Assembly: GCF_003955665.1 (NCBI RefSeq)
Contig: NZ_RXHU01000088.1
Span: 1-64,000 of the forward strand
Direction: 5' to 3'
DNA from: Paenibacillus whitsoniae
GTDB taxonomy: Bacteria > Bacillota > Bacilli > Paenibacillales > NBRC-103111
Length of the DNA stretch: 64,000 nucleotides
Shown: positions 15,585 to 25,082 of the stretch, piece after piece
Position numbering within the stretch: position 1 is the first letter of the stretch
How the letters are laid out: each line of letters begins with the position of its first letter
Notes under the pieces: generated by a model
What the model was told of the DNA's origin: nothing
Databases searched by the model: none
The model's input: the letters and a program-made list of their open reading frames with translations, nothing else
Position numbers and translations under genes: made by a program

Positions 15585-16556
15585 TTGCGAACCAACACGC
15601 CGGCTGCAGTCAAACCCATGCCCATTTCGCAAGCGACGAAGGGGACGAAGCGGGTTGCGTACTTCAAGATGTGGAAGCGAGGCAAATATTTATTCCTGCT
15701 CTTTTTGCCTACGCTGTTGTTTTATTTACTTTTTAAGTACGTTCCGATGTTCGGGTTGGTCATTTCCTTCAAAAACTACAATCTCTTCAAAGGCATCTGG
15801 GCAAGCGAATGGGTCGGGTTCAAGTATTACAAGCTGTTCTGGGAAAATCCCGATTTCTTCAAACTGATTTACAATACGTTCATGCTGGGGATTTACCGGC
15901 TAATCTTCGGCTTCCTGGCGCCGATTGTGCTGGCGCTGCTGCTCAACGAGGCGAGGAACGCGGTGTTCAAGCGATTCGTGCAGACGGTCAGCTATTTGCC
16001 CCACTTTATCTCGAACGTTGTGGCGGCGAGTATGGTGCTTATGTTCCTTTCACCTTCCAGCGGGATCGTCAATCACCTCATCACATTACTGGGCTTCGAA
16101 CCAATCAACTTTATGGTCATGCCGGGGATGTTCCGTCCCGTATATGTTATTTCGGAAATTTGGCAGCATGTCGGCTGGGAAACGATTATTTATTTGGCGG
16201 CTCTGACCTCCATCGATCCCCAGCTATACGAGGCGGCGGAAATGGACGGGGCTAGCCGGTGGAATAAAATGATGAGCGTTACGCTGCCAGGCATTGCGCC
16301 GGCGATCGTCATCGTCTTCATCCTTAACGTCGGGCACGTCCTCGATATCGGCTTTGAGAAGGTATTCCTTCTCTATAATCCGGCGATTTACGAAACGGCC
16401 GACATTATTTCCACCTACGTATACCGAACGGGGATCGGGCAAGGGAATTACAGCTACGCGACGGCGATTGACTTATTTACAGGCATCGTAAGCCTGATCT
16501 TCATTTATTCCGCCAATTGGGTCAGCCGCAAAGTCGGCGAAACCAGCTTGTGGTAG
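15585..16556 (+). CDS. sugar ABC transporter permease, LplB type
   Basis: A 323-residue inner-membrane permease with about six spans (FLLFLPTLLFYLLFKYVPMFGLVISF first). The ATPase-docking EAA motif reads EAAEMDGASRW-----TLPGI at about 218-240. The family (LplB/YtcP partner) imports oligosaccharides. TTG start 7 nt after AAGGAGAG; the nearby ATG at 15578 is in another frame. First gene of a three-gene operon with 16571 and 17504. No ATPase gene is present, so a shared MsmX-like ATPase is inferred. Confidence 0.93.
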   Translation: MRTNTPAAVKPMPISQATKGTKRVAYFKMWKRGKYLFLLFLPTLLFYLLFKYVPMFGLVISFKNYNLFKGIWASEWVGFKYYKLFWENPDFFKLIYNTFMLGIYRLIFGFLAPIVLALLLNEARNAVFKRFVQTVSYLPHFISNVVAASMVLMFLSPSSGIVNHLITLLGFEPINFMVMPGMFRPVYVISEIWQHVGWETIIYLAALTSIDPQLYEAAEMDGASRWNKMMSVTLPGIAPAIVIVFILNVGHVLDIGFEKVFLLYNPAIYETADIISTYVYRTGIGQGNYSYATAIDLFTGIVSLIFIYSANWVSRKVGETSLW

Positions 16557-16570
16557 AAAGGAGAATTTCG

Positions 16571-17437
16571 ATGAAAACGAGAATTGGACTCCCAGACGTC
16601 CTCATCGTGCTAGTGCTGCTCGGCGTCGTGGCCGCTACGCTGTATCCGTTCATCTACATGGCGGCCGTATCGCTGAGCGACAGCACCCATATTTTAAAAG
16701 GTGATGTGACGCTTTGGCCAAAGGGATTTAACCTGGACACGTATAAAGTAGTGTTACACGATCCACGGATCTCTAACGCCTATCTCAATACGATTCAATA
16801 TGTGCTGGTCGGCACGTTCGTTTCGCTCATTATTACGGCTGCCGGCGCCTTCGCCATTTCGAAGAAAGAGCTTCCGCATCACAAGCTGTTCACGCTGCTC
16901 ATCGTATTTACGATGTTTTTCAGCGGGGGCATGATTCCGACCTTCCTCGTGGTCAAAAGCTACGGGCTCGTCGACTCGCTGTGGTCTATGGTACTGCCGA
17001 CCGCCGTCTCCACGTGGAATTTGATCGTGATGCGGACATTTTTTGCGGCGATGCCCAAAGAGGTGGAGGAATCCGGCAAAATCGACGGCTTAACCGACAT
17101 CGGCATCTTCTTCCGGCTCGTGCTGCCGCTCTCCAAGGCCGTGCTTGCGACGATCGGGTTGTTCTACGCCGTCGGCATCTGGAACAACTTCTACTCCGCT
17201 TTGCTGTATCTGCGCAATCAGGACCTGTTTCCTTTGCAGGTGGTGCTGCGCAATATCGTGCTGCAAGGCCAAGTGAATTCGGCCAACGTCACGGCTGTCG
17301 GCGGCGACACGCTGCTCGTGGACGATGCGCTGAAATTTACGACGATTCTCGTCTCAACCGTACCGATTCTGCTTGTGTATCCCTTCCTGCAAAAGTATTT
17401 TGTCAAGGGGGTGATGATCGGCTCGGTGAAGGGCTAG
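16571..17437 (+). CDS. sugar ABC transporter permease, YtcP/LplC type
   Basis: A 288-residue MalG-class permease: N-terminal span VLIVLVLLGVVAATLYPFIY, central spans, and EAA motif EESGKIDGLTDIGIFFRLVLP, ending with the conserved KYFVKGVMIGSVKG. It forms the second half of the channel with 15585 (15 nt gap). AAAGGAGAA lies 7 nt before the ATG; earlier in-frame starts overlap the upstream gene and lack sites. Confidence 0.93.
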   Translation: MKTRIGLPDVLIVLVLLGVVAATLYPFIYMAAVSLSDSTHILKGDVTLWPKGFNLDTYKVVLHDPRISNAYLNTIQYVLVGTFVSLIITAAGAFAISKKELPHHKLFTLLIVFTMFFSGGMIPTFLVVKSYGLVDSLWSMVLPTAVSTWNLIVMRTFFAAMPKEVEESGKIDGLTDIGIFFRLVLPLSKAVLATIGLFYAVGIWNNFYSALLYLRNQDLFPLQVVLRNIVLQGQVNSANVTAVGGDTLLVDDALKFTTILVSTVPILLVYPFLQKYFVKGVMIGSVKG

Positions 17438-17503
17438 CGGTCCTGATTGAACGTACATTTGTCACAACGAATATTCGAACCATACAAAAGGGAGATGGGT
17501 TCT

Positions 17504-19048
17504 ATGAGATCAATGAGAAAAGGTTTAACGCTATGTTTGGCGGTCGGATTCGCGGTGACGGCCATCGCCGGCTGCTCCTCCAGCAAGCAGGAAGCATCGA
17601 CGTCAGCGCCTACCGCCTCTGCCGGCACAGCGAGTGCAGCTCCTGCCCAGATTCAGAAAATGACGCTCAACGTGCTCAACTACTCCAACCCAAGCTGGCC
17701 GTACAATAAAGACAATATCGTCTGGAAAATGATCGAGGAGAAAACGGGCGTTTCCTTCAATGTACAGCTGCCATCCGGCAAACTGGACGATGCGCTAAGC
17801 GTGACGATCGCCTCGGGCAATTTGCCGGATATGATGATGACGCAGGATAAGAAGCTTGCGGATAAGTATGGGCAGCAGGGCGCGCTGGTTAACATTCTGG
17901 ATTACATCAATGACATGCCGAATTTGAAAAAGTGGATGGACAAATATCCGCTTGACACGCAAAATACGATTTCATCGGACGGCAAAATGTATATGTTTCC
18001 GAACGCCGGCATCGGGGAAACGAACCGCATGATCTGGATGTATCGCGACGACGTCTTCAAGAAGCTGGGCATCGCCCAGCCGCAGACGTGGGATGAGCTC
18101 TATGCTGCGCTGAAGAAAGTGAAGGAAGCGTATCCGAAAAGCTATCCGCTGTCGTTCCGCAACGGCTTGCAGCGGCTGCTGAACTTTGCGCCTTCCTTCG
18201 GCACGGGATCGGATGTGTATTATGATTTTGATAAAAAAGAATGGCGCTACGGTCCGGTCGAGGACAACTACAAGAAAATGATCGAATACTTGAATAAATT
18301 TTATAAAGATGGGCTGATTCCGCCGGATTTCCTCTCGGCTGACACGAAGCTGTGGCAGGATTTGATGTCGACGGATCGGGCGTTCGTCACAATCGATTAC
18401 ATCGGCCGGATCGACTTCTTCAACTCCGCGCTGCGCAAGGATAAACCGGACTTCAATTTGTTGTTCATGGGGGCTCCAGCCGGCTACGCAGGCGGCCCTG
18501 CCAAGAACGCCTATACGCAGTATCTGGACGAAGGCTTTATGGTGGCGACATCCTCTAAGAAAATCAAGGAAATCATGAAGTTTATGGACTTCTTCTACAG
18601 TGAAGAAGGCCGAACACTGTCCAGCTGGGGCAAAGAAGGCGTCACGTATAAAACCGAAAACGGCAAGAAGCAATTTATCGAGAAATACGCCGATGTGGCG
18701 GATATGAGAAAGAAAACCGGCTTGTCCACGGACGGTACCTATGCCTGGATCGATTATGATGCGCATCTGTCCTTGTCTTCACCCGAGCTGCAGAAGGCGT
18801 ATCAAGAGGCGCCGAAGTACGACAGCAAGCAGCAGCCGCGGCCTGCGTTCACGAGCAGCGAGATGGAAGTGCTGTCGCTGACGGGCGATACGATTATGAA
18901 GAAGCGCGACGAGAACATCTCCAAGTTCATTGTCGGTGAACGCAGCCTGGACGATTGGCCGAAATACGTAGCTGATATGAAAGCGCTCGGCGTTGATAAA
19001 ATCGTGGATATTTATAAGAAAGCGTACGACCGGTCTTCGAAAAAATAA
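17504..19048 (+). CDS. sugar-binding lipoprotein, LipO type
   Basis: A 514-residue extracellular solute-binding protein. The signal peptide ends in a lipobox (AIAGC), followed by a Ser/Ala-rich linker (STSAPTASAG) that tethers it to the membrane. The mature part carries the usual cluster: VTIASGNLPDMMM, DELYAALKKVKEAYP and the hinge WAATSSKKIKEIMKFMDF-like segment (MVATSSKKIKE). It captures the ligand for the two upstream permeases. ATG 17504 follows AAAAGGGAG by 9 nt. Being third after the permeases differs from the other two importer operons here, where the binding protein comes first. Confidence 0.92.
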   Translation: MRSMRKGLTLCLAVGFAVTAIAGCSSSKQEASTSAPTASAGTASAAPAQIQKMTLNVLNYSNPSWPYNKDNIVWKMIEEKTGVSFNVQLPSGKLDDALSVTIASGNLPDMMMTQDKKLADKYGQQGALVNILDYINDMPNLKKWMDKYPLDTQNTISSDGKMYMFPNAGIGETNRMIWMYRDDVFKKLGIAQPQTWDELYAALKKVKEAYPKSYPLSFRNGLQRLLNFAPSFGTGSDVYYDFDKKEWRYGPVEDNYKKMIEYLNKFYKDGLIPPDFLSADTKLWQDLMSTDRAFVTIDYIGRIDFFNSALRKDKPDFNLLFMGAPAGYAGGPAKNAYTQYLDEGFMVATSSKKIKEIMKFMDFFYSEEGRTLSSWGKEGVTYKTENGKKQFIEKYADVADMRKKTGLSTDGTYAWIDYDAHLSLSSPELQKAYQEAPKYDSKQQPRPAFTSSEMEVLSLTGDTIMKKRDENISKFIVGERSLDDWPKYVADMKALGVDKIVDIYKKAYDRSSKK

Positions 19049-19127
19049 GAAGTCATCCAGACGCTAAGCGGCTGGCAGCGAATGTGGCGCTGCCGGCCGT
19101 TTGCACTAGAGGGAAGGAAGTGGTGGC

Positions 19128-20090
19128 ATGCGGTACGAACCGTTAACGGCTTTGCATATCGGGGAAATCAAGATGATGTGGAACGAGGTATGGGGAGATC
19201 GGTTTCCGATGCGCGAGCGGATTCTGGAGCAAAATATGCTGGAGGATCCGAATCTGCTCCGCTCGGGCGCTTGGGCGGCACGGGATGAAGCCACAGGCCA
19301 GCTAGCCGGTTATGTCGCGGCCAAGATGTGGCAGGATGACGTTGCCGAGGTGAGCTACAGCGCTTCGCTTGGCTGGATTCATATGCTGCTTGTCGCACCG
19401 GCCTATCGGGAACGCGGCGTTGGCAGCCGGCTGCTCCTGATGGCCGAGAAGGCGCTGCGGGAGCAAGGCGTGAAGGAGATTCAGCTCGGGAAGGACCTCC
19501 ATCGCCGCGTCTTTCCGGGCGTTCCGGAGCCTGATCTCGAAACCGTGGCATGGCTGGAGCGGAGAGGGTATACGCGGGAATCCCACGTGGTGGATTTGTA
19601 TAGGTATTTTCAAGAGGATTTGGCAGCGTTTCCGGAGGTTGAGGGTGTGTCGTTCCGCATGCTGCAAGATGAGGAAGCGAGTACGTTTAATCGCTTTATG
19701 CAGCGCTGCTTTCCGCAGTGGCTGTACCAAACGCTGGCGTATTGGCAGCAAGGGGGCAGCGGCCGCGAATTTGTCGTCGCCGAGAAGGACGGCGAAATCA
19801 TCGGCTTTTGCCGGATCAATGATGCGCAAGTTCCGCTGCTCGCCCAGAACGTGTACTGGGCGCCGCTTTTTCCGGGGGAGCTCGGCGGGATCGGGCCGCT
19901 CGGCATTGACGAGACGTACCGCGGGCATGGGTACGGGCTGGCGATTGTCCAGGCAGCGGTGCATTACCTGCACGCGCGGGGCATTCGGCATATGGTGATC
20001 GATACGACGCCATATGTCGATTTCTACGGCAAGCTCGGCTTCAAGACGTGGCGGAGCTATGTGGCGTTCTGCAAGCGGGAGCGGATTTAA
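19128..20090 (+). CDS. tandem-GNAT acetyltransferase
   Basis: A 320-residue protein with two GNAT domains. The first (about 1-150) has a strong acetyl-CoA loop, VAPAYRERGVGSRLLL, and ERRGYTRE at its end. The second (about 165-318) has IDETYRGHGYGLAIV and FYGKLGFKTW. Both loops keep the R-G-x-G pattern, so both may bind acetyl-CoA, though often one copy is regulatory. The substrate is unknown. It follows the importer by 79 nt and ends at its own terminator. Confidence 0.85.
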   Translation: MRYEPLTALHIGEIKMMWNEVWGDRFPMRERILEQNMLEDPNLLRSGAWAARDEATGQLAGYVAAKMWQDDVAEVSYSASLGWIHMLLVAPAYRERGVGSRLLLMAEKALREQGVKEIQLGKDLHRRVFPGVPEPDLETVAWLERRGYTRESHVVDLYRYFQEDLAAFPEVEGVSFRMLQDEEASTFNRFMQRCFPQWLYQTLAYWQQGGSGREFVVAEKDGEIIGFCRINDAQVPLLAQNVYWAPLFPGELGGIGPLGIDETYRGHGYGLAIVQAAVHYLHARGIRHMVIDTTPYVDFYGKLGFKTWRSYVAFCKRERI

Positions 20091-20147
20091 CCAAGATAGC
20101 CACTCAGAGTTTAACAGATCCTGCGCCTCATCCCTAACGGGTTCAGC

Positions 20148-20190
20148 AGCGGCTTTTGGGAGCAAATCGGCCCAATAGCCGCTATTTTTG
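20148..20190 (+). terminator. Rho-independent terminator
   Basis: Outer stem AGCGGCT / AGCCGCT with inner TTGGG / CCCAA, followed by ATTTTTG. Confidence 0.8.
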
Positions 20191-20234
20191 TTACTACCCA
20201 GGCACCCTACATTGTGGAAAGGGGTGGGGCAGAT

Positions 20235-20420
20235 AAATGCCTGCAAAAAGGCAGGTATTTTTCGGGAAAAAGGCATTTTCAGCAAAATGCCTGCGATCAT
20301 GCAGTTTTTATTCTCAGATTGCGCTCAAAAAGAGGGTTCACGCCAAAAATGCCTGCACATTCGCAGGCATTTGATCCCATCAGGAGCGGATCGAGGGAAA
20401 TTCCTGCTTTTTCGCAGGCT
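20235..20420 (-). repeat. dispersed repeat family B, copy 2 (inverted)
   Basis: Its reverse complement opens CCTGCGAAAAAGCAGGAATT, continues with the ATGCCTGCGAATGTGCAGGC palindrome and TTTTTGGCGTGAACC, and ends ATACCTGCCTTTTTGCAGG, matching the copy at 11552-11730 along its whole length. It fills most of the 347-bp gap between the GNAT gene and the convergent membrane gene, whose transcript ends next to it. Confidence 0.85.
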
Positions 20421-20437
20421 TTGAAAAAGCGAGAAAC

Positions 20438-21004
20438 TTATTCCACAATCGTTGCATTCCCGGTAGGGGAGGTTGGCGTTGCCGCATGCAGGGCGGGGGG
20501 ATCGAGTTTTTTCTCCTCGCGGAGCAGGTAGCCAAAGAAGATGACGTAGAAGGAAACGATGATAAAAAACACACCGGCGGTCACCGGATCCTTGGAGAAC
20601 TGGTCAAAGCCCGTGGGATTCATCGTGGTGGCTGGCGAAGACGATACCGCTATCGTCGCATAGCGGTAGGCGATACGGCCGAGGAAGAGAACCAGCACCG
20701 TTATTTCAACCCACAGATGCGTGCGATAATACCATCCGTCTGCACGGTGCTCAAAGCGCGTATGCCGTATGGCGGTCAGACCGAGCAGCGTTCCGCCTGC
20801 GAGGCCGAGTCCGTAGCCGATAAAGTGGATCGGATGTACGAAGCCGAGGGCAAGAATGACCACGCCAAACACGCTGAAAAGGCTTAAGCGTCCGATGAGA
20901 CGGCGCCTGCGCAGCGGCTGAAAGCCGATAGTCCGTTTGATTCGTCTGTAAATAAAGAATGCAATAAAGAGAAGAGGAAGAATATAGTGCGCTGCATCTT
21001 GCAT
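20438..21004 (-). CDS. multi-span membrane protein, function unknown
   Basis: A 188-residue protein with about four to five spans: YILPLLFIAFFIYRRI, LSLFSVFGVVILALGF, a Gly-rich span FIGYGLGLAGGTLLGL, ITVLVLFLGRIAYRY and AGVFFIIVSFYVIFFGYLL. The layout recalls the CcdC/DUF1453 type of membrane proteins, but I cannot assign it firmly. Basic residues after span 1 (RRIKRTIGFQPLRRRRL) suggest a cytoplasmic loop. Single-gene unit. Confidence 0.65.
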   Translation of the reverse strand: MQDAAHYILPLLFIAFFIYRRIKRTIGFQPLRRRRLIGRLSLFSVFGVVILALGFVHPIHFIGYGLGLAGGTLLGLTAIRHTRFEHRADGWYYRTHLWVEITVLVLFLGRIAYRYATIAVSSSPATTMNPTGFDQFSKDPVTAGVFFIIVSFYVIFFGYLLREEKKLDPPALHAATPTSPTGNATIVE

Positions 21005-21265
21005 GGGGACGCCTCCAGACGGTCTAAGTTATTTCCTTATTGTAACAAATTACCTGCATTTGTCACCTGACGATTGCCTGTTTTTGGCACATGTTGGTTA
21101 CCTACCCATTTTGGGAAAGCAAGTGTCCGTTCTGCGCGTGAAGGCATATACAAGAAGGTAGATTCAAATTTGTTCGTCCTCTTACAAAAATCTGGCATAC
21201 ACTTAATAGTAGGGCGATAAACTTACTATTACACACAAATTGTTCCCTAAGGAGTTGATCGTGAG

Positions 21266-21562
21266 ATGGCTCTAGTGACACATGTCAATGTCTGCAACAC
21301 GATGAATGAGATCTACTGCTGCCTGCGGAATAAGATTGTGAAGCTGGATGCAGAGCAGCGAGAGGTATTTTGTAAAGAGTGCAAAATGTTCGCAGGCGAA
21401 GCGACGGGCTTCAGGCGAGGCATTTCGTGCGTGTGGGAGGACCTGCGCACAGTCAGTAATCCACATATTGCGCTTGATCCGGCGGAGGAATTCAAGCAAA
21501 ATCAAGTTCGCCAAGTGCCGCCTGAAGGGCCGGCGCTGTTCTTATATAGTACAGGATGGTAA
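21266..21562 (+). CDS. small cysteine-rich hypothetical protein
   Basis: A 98-residue soluble protein not recognised as any family. It has seven Cys: C10, a CC pair (YCCLR), FCKEC, and one in ISCVWED. FCKEC looks like half a zinc ribbon. TAAGGAG lies 12 nt before the ATG. Its 3' end overlaps the start of the HAD phosphatase gene by 7 nt, so the two are translationally coupled and probably work in one process. Confidence 0.6.
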   Translation: MALVTHVNVCNTMNEIYCCLRNKIVKLDAEQREVFCKECKMFAGEATGFRRGISCVWEDLRTVSNPHIALDPAEEFKQNQVRQVPPEGPALFLYSTGW

Positions 21563-22200
21563 AACATATCCTGTTCGATTTTGACGGCACGCTTGTAGAC
21601 TCCAGAGCGCTTTTGGTAAAGCTTTATAATGAGATGGCGGTGCAGCATCATTTTCGCCCGATTCGCCAGCAGGATCTTGCTGCGCTGCGGTCGCTGACCA
21701 TCTCGGAGCGCGTGGAACGGCTCGGCGTGCCGGTCCTGCAAATTCCGAAGCTGCTGATCGCCGGGAGACAGCTGTATCAGGATCACATCCGAGCGCTTCA
21801 GCTCGTGCCGGGCATGAAGGAAGTCGTGTCACGCCTTTCCGCGCAAGGGGTGCGCAGCTCCATTTTATCCTCCAATACGGGAACCAATATTCGGTTATTT
21901 CTGAAAAACCATAAACTGGATGGCGCTTTTAAAGATGTTATCTCCGCGAAGCCCATTTTCGGCAAGCACCATGCCATCCGCAAAGTCATGAAAGAATGGG
22001 GGACGGCGCCTTCCCGCATGGTCTATGTCGGCGACGAGCTGCGCGACATCGAAGCGTGCAAAAAGCTGGGCGTCCCAATCATCGCCGTCACCTGGGGCTA
22101 CGATTCGCCTCGCTTACTGTTAAGCGGAAGGCCGGACTATCTTGTGCACTCTCCGCAGGAGCTGCAGCGAACGCTCATGAGCATGCTGTCCTATAAGTAA
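21556..22200 (+). CDS. HAD-superfamily phosphatase (PGPase-like)
   Basis: A 214-residue HAD hydrolase with all four motifs: DFDGTLVDS (nucleophile and acid Asp), SSNTG (motif II), K in SAKPIFGKHHA (motif III) and VGDELRDIEACKKLG (motif IV). A helical cap (about 18-85) is of the C1 type seen in phosphoglycolate phosphatase-like enzymes. The substrate is probably a small phosphorylated metabolite. Overlaps the preceding small Cys-rich gene by 7 nt. Confidence 0.88.
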   Translation: MVKHILFDFDGTLVDSRALLVKLYNEMAVQHHFRPIRQQDLAALRSLTISERVERLGVPVLQIPKLLIAGRQLYQDHIRALQLVPGMKEVVSRLSAQGVRSSILSSNTGTNIRLFLKNHKLDGAFKDVISAKPIFGKHHAIRKVMKEWGTAPSRMVYVGDELRDIEACKKLGVPIIAVTWGYDSPRLLLSGRPDYLVHSPQELQRTLMSMLSYK

Positions 22201-22346
22201 ATGCGAATAAAGCTGCTAAAGATGGGATCTGAAGCGGCTTTTTGCGTTTTTATTTACGGGACACAGTTGTTGGATGTAGATCAAAAGTACCAAATGTGAT
22301 ATGCTTAAAGTAGGATAACGTTTAGGATTTGTAAGGAGGATGATTC

Positions 22347-22694
22347 ATGAAGACGGATCGGCAAGTGCTGGTGGACGAGTTTTTTGCGATGATTCGAAAA
22401 CTGAATCGAACAGGATCCGATATTATGTACGTGCGGGATTTCTTCTGGAAATCGTCGGAGATTCGCGGTTTTATTCCACCGACCGTCGAGCTCATGACCG
22501 TGCTCAAAGCGTACAGCCCCGTTGTATTTCACGAATTTCGCAAATCGCTCGTTCCTCAGTCCAGTATGCATATTTTGGCCAGCGTACATATGGAGACGGG
22601 GGAAGCGTTAATAAATTTAGGCATTACGAGCGTGGAACAGTTGGAAATGGCGGTTAAAGGAAGAGTGACAAGTCAGGGCGCGGTTGCTCAGTGA
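22347..22694 (+). CDS. hypothetical protein, 115 residues
   Basis: A soluble, mostly helical protein with no recognised domain. Notable segments are the N-terminal VDEFFAMIRKLNRTG, VRDFFWKSSEI, and HMETGEALINLGI. The start is well supported by GTAAGGAGG 7 nt upstream. It has a separate promoter region and lies between a weak hairpin and a repeat fragment. It may be lineage specific. Confidence 0.6.
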   Translation: MKTDRQVLVDEFFAMIRKLNRTGSDIMYVRDFFWKSSEIRGFIPPTVELMTVLKAYSPVVFHEFRKSLVPQSSMHILASVHMETGEALINLGITSVEQLEMAVKGRVTSQGAVAQ

Positions 22695-22722
22695 GTTGGA
22701 GGCTCTTCAGGAGTAAATGGAG

Positions 22723-22781
22723 AACGCCTACAAACAGGCAGGTATTTTCGTGAAAATGGCTATTTTTACAAAATATCAGCC
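22723..22781 (-). repeat. dispersed repeat family B, partial copy
   Basis: GCCTACAAACAGGCAGGTATTTTCGTGAAAATGGC-type sequence matches the first third of the copy at 20235-20420 (GCCTGC-AAAA-GGCAGGTATTTTTCGGGAAAA). It appears truncated on its right side. Confidence 0.55.
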
Positions 22782-22800
22782 TTAGATGCGCACTAGAAAT

Positions 22801-22830
22801 AGCCCCCGTCATTGGCAACGGGGGGCAGTA
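22801..22830 (-). terminator. probable terminator of topB
   Basis: GC-rich stem GCCCCCGT / ACGGGGGGC with loop CATTGGCA lies 24 nt beyond the topB stop. On the minus strand the following tail is only moderately T-rich (TATTTC). Confidence 0.55.
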
Positions 22831-22853
22831 CGATGAGGAGCGGGCAAATAAGC

Positions 22854-24998
22854 CTACTCCTCTTTCTTTTGCAATGCGGCCATTAGCTTGTCGGCCAGCG
22901 AGGAGCCAAGCTGCGTCTGGTCGGAGTATTGCTCGATCAGTTGGCGGTTCGCTTTGGCAGCGCCGCGGCGGCCGCCGCTAGGGGCTTCCTTGTCAATTTT
23001 CTCGACAACGTTGCACGGGCGGCACTGAAAGTATTTCCCGGATTTTCCGGTATGGATTTCCATCTTTTTATGGCACTGCGGGCAGCGGTGGTTCGTGAGT
23101 TGGCCGTCCACTTCCCGTTTATAGGAACACTCTCGGCTAGAGCAGTGGAGGTAGCGTCCGCGTTTGCCTTTGACTTCCTGCAGGAACTCGCCGCATTCCG
23201 GGCACTTACTGCCAGTCAGGTTATGCGGCTTGTACGCGGCGTTGCTGCGTTTGACCTCGGAGACAAGCTCCCCGGCCTTGGCGCGAATGCCGCTTAGAAA
23301 CTGTTCCATGCTGCCTTTGCCTTTGGCGATGCGCTCAAGCTCCTGCTCCCAGCGGGCCGTCAGCTCCGGTGAGCGCAATTCTTCGGAGGCGAGCTCAATG
23401 AGCTGCGCGCCTTTACCGGTCGGGCGCAGAAGCGAGCCTTGGCGCTCGATCGTATCGGAAGCGACGAGCTTCTCGATGATGTCCGCGCGTGTCGCCGGGG
23501 TCCCGAGTCCCCATTTTTCCATTTGGGACAGGAGGGAAGCTTCGGTGTAGCGGCTTGGCGGCTTCGTCTGGCGTGTAAGCTGGCGAACGCTGCGCGCCGT
23601 TACGGCGTCGCCTTGGTTAACCTGCGGCAGCAGTTGTGTGATGTCATCCTCGGAGCCGGTGTCGTCTTTGTCGGGGTCGCTGACATCGCTGGCTCCGTAA
23701 ACGTCCTTCCAGCCGGCTTCCTTCATCATGGTGCCGGAAGCGTACAGCTTCTCACCGGCAATCTCTACGGTGAGCTTCGTCTCGTCGTACTTGCAAGGGC
23801 CGCGGAACAGCGCGATGAAGCGGCGGACGATCAGATCGTAAAGCCTGCGTTCGTCGGCGCTGAGCGTCGCGAGCGAGATCGCTTCGCCCGTCGGGATGAT
23901 GGCATGGTGATCGCTCACCTTGCTGTCGTCGACGATGCGCTTCGTGATCGCGAGCGGCTGGCGAATGAACGGCGCAGCCAGCGCCGCGTACGGACCGATT
24001 GCCGCCCCTTTGAGGCGGCCGAGCAGCGTCGGGACCATGTCCGACGTTAAGTAGCGGGAGTCCGTTCGCGGATACGTCACGAGCTTATACTGCTCGTAAA
24101 GGCGCTGCAGGACGTTGGATGTTTGCTTCGCGGAGAAGCCGAACTTCTTGTTGGCGTCGCGCTGCAGCTCGGTGAGATCGTACGCCAGCGGGTGCGGGAT
24201 CGTTTTCTCTGTCCGCGTGACCTGCGTGACGCGGCCTTGCTGTCCTTGCAGCTTCGCTTGCAGGGCGTCGGCCCGCTCGCGGTCAAACAGGCGCGAATCG
24301 CCGGTTTTGGGGTCCCGCCACTGTGCGCGGTACGTTCCCAGATCGGCTTCGATGAGCCAATACTCCACGGACCGGAACTGGCGGATTTCCGCCTCCCGGT
24401 CCGTCATCATCGCGAGCGTGGGCGTCTGCACACGCCCGGCGGAGAGCGACGCGCCGAACTTGCTGGTCAGCGCGCGCGTCACGTTGAGGCCGATGAGCCA
24501 ATCGGCCTCGGACCGGCATACGGCTGCTTGATACAGCCGGTTGTAGTCGGTGCCGGGCTTCAACTGTGCGAAGCCCTCGCGGATCGCCTGATCCGTCTGC
24601 GACGAGATCCAAAGCCGTTTGAACGGCTTTTTCCAGCGGATCAGCTCCATAATCCAACGCGCGACGAGCTCGCCCTCGCGCCCGGCGTCAGTTGCGATGA
24701 CCAGCTCCGCCAGGTCCCCGCGCTTGGCAAGCTGCTCAATGCCGCGGAATTGATGCGAAGTCTCTTTCATGACCTTGAGCTTCATGCGGTCAGGAATAAT
24801 CGGCAGATCTTCCAGGTTCCACGTTTTAAACTTGGTGTCGTAATCCTCCGGCTCCGCTAGGGTGACAAGGTGTCCGAGCGCCCACGTGACGACGTATTTG
24901 GGACCTTCGTAGTGATGCTTCTGCTTCTGCGTGCAGCCGAGAACGCGGGCGATCTCCTTGGCGACGCTTGGTTTTTCGGTGAGTACAAGAATTTTCAT
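22854..24998 (-). CDS. topB: DNA topoisomerase III
   Basis: A 714-residue type IA topoisomerase. The Toprim domain starts at once (KILVLTEKPSVAKEIARVLG) and has ATDAGREGELVARWI. The active-site tyrosine is in VTYPRTDSRYLTSD (about residue 312). The C-terminus carries two zinc ribbons (CPECGEF...CSSREC and CPQCHKK...CRPC) for single-strand binding. It decatenates and resolves replication and recombination intermediates. Length matches Bacillus TopB. Monocistronic. Confidence 0.96.
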   Translation of the reverse strand: MKILVLTEKPSVAKEIARVLGCTQKQKHHYEGPKYVVTWALGHLVTLAEPEDYDTKFKTWNLEDLPIIPDRMKLKVMKETSHQFRGIEQLAKRGDLAELVIATDAGREGELVARWIMELIRWKKPFKRLWISSQTDQAIREGFAQLKPGTDYNRLYQAAVCRSEADWLIGLNVTRALTSKFGASLSAGRVQTPTLAMMTDREAEIRQFRSVEYWLIEADLGTYRAQWRDPKTGDSRLFDRERADALQAKLQGQQGRVTQVTRTEKTIPHPLAYDLTELQRDANKKFGFSAKQTSNVLQRLYEQYKLVTYPRTDSRYLTSDMVPTLLGRLKGAAIGPYAALAAPFIRQPLAITKRIVDDSKVSDHHAIIPTGEAISLATLSADERRLYDLIVRRFIALFRGPCKYDETKLTVEIAGEKLYASGTMMKEAGWKDVYGASDVSDPDKDDTGSEDDITQLLPQVNQGDAVTARSVRQLTRQTKPPSRYTEASLLSQMEKWGLGTPATRADIIEKLVASDTIERQGSLLRPTGKGAQLIELASEELRSPELTARWEQELERIAKGKGSMEQFLSGIRAKAGELVSEVKRSNAAYKPHNLTGSKCPECGEFLQEVKGKRGRYLHCSSRECSYKREVDGQLTNHRCPQCHKKMEIHTGKSGKYFQCRPCNVVEKIDKEAPSGGRRGAAKANRQLIEQYSDQTQLGSSLADKLMAALQKKEE

Positions 24999-25082
24999 AG
25001 GAATGATTGACCTCTCTTCGGCTTATTCCTTAAGCATAAGCGATCGATGCGGGCTTTTCAATAAAGCGGGGCGGGGAGACGG

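Noticed and set aside
19302..20300. 332-codon minus-strand open frame
   Set aside because: Antisense to the tandem GNAT gene, which has clear acetyl-CoA loops.
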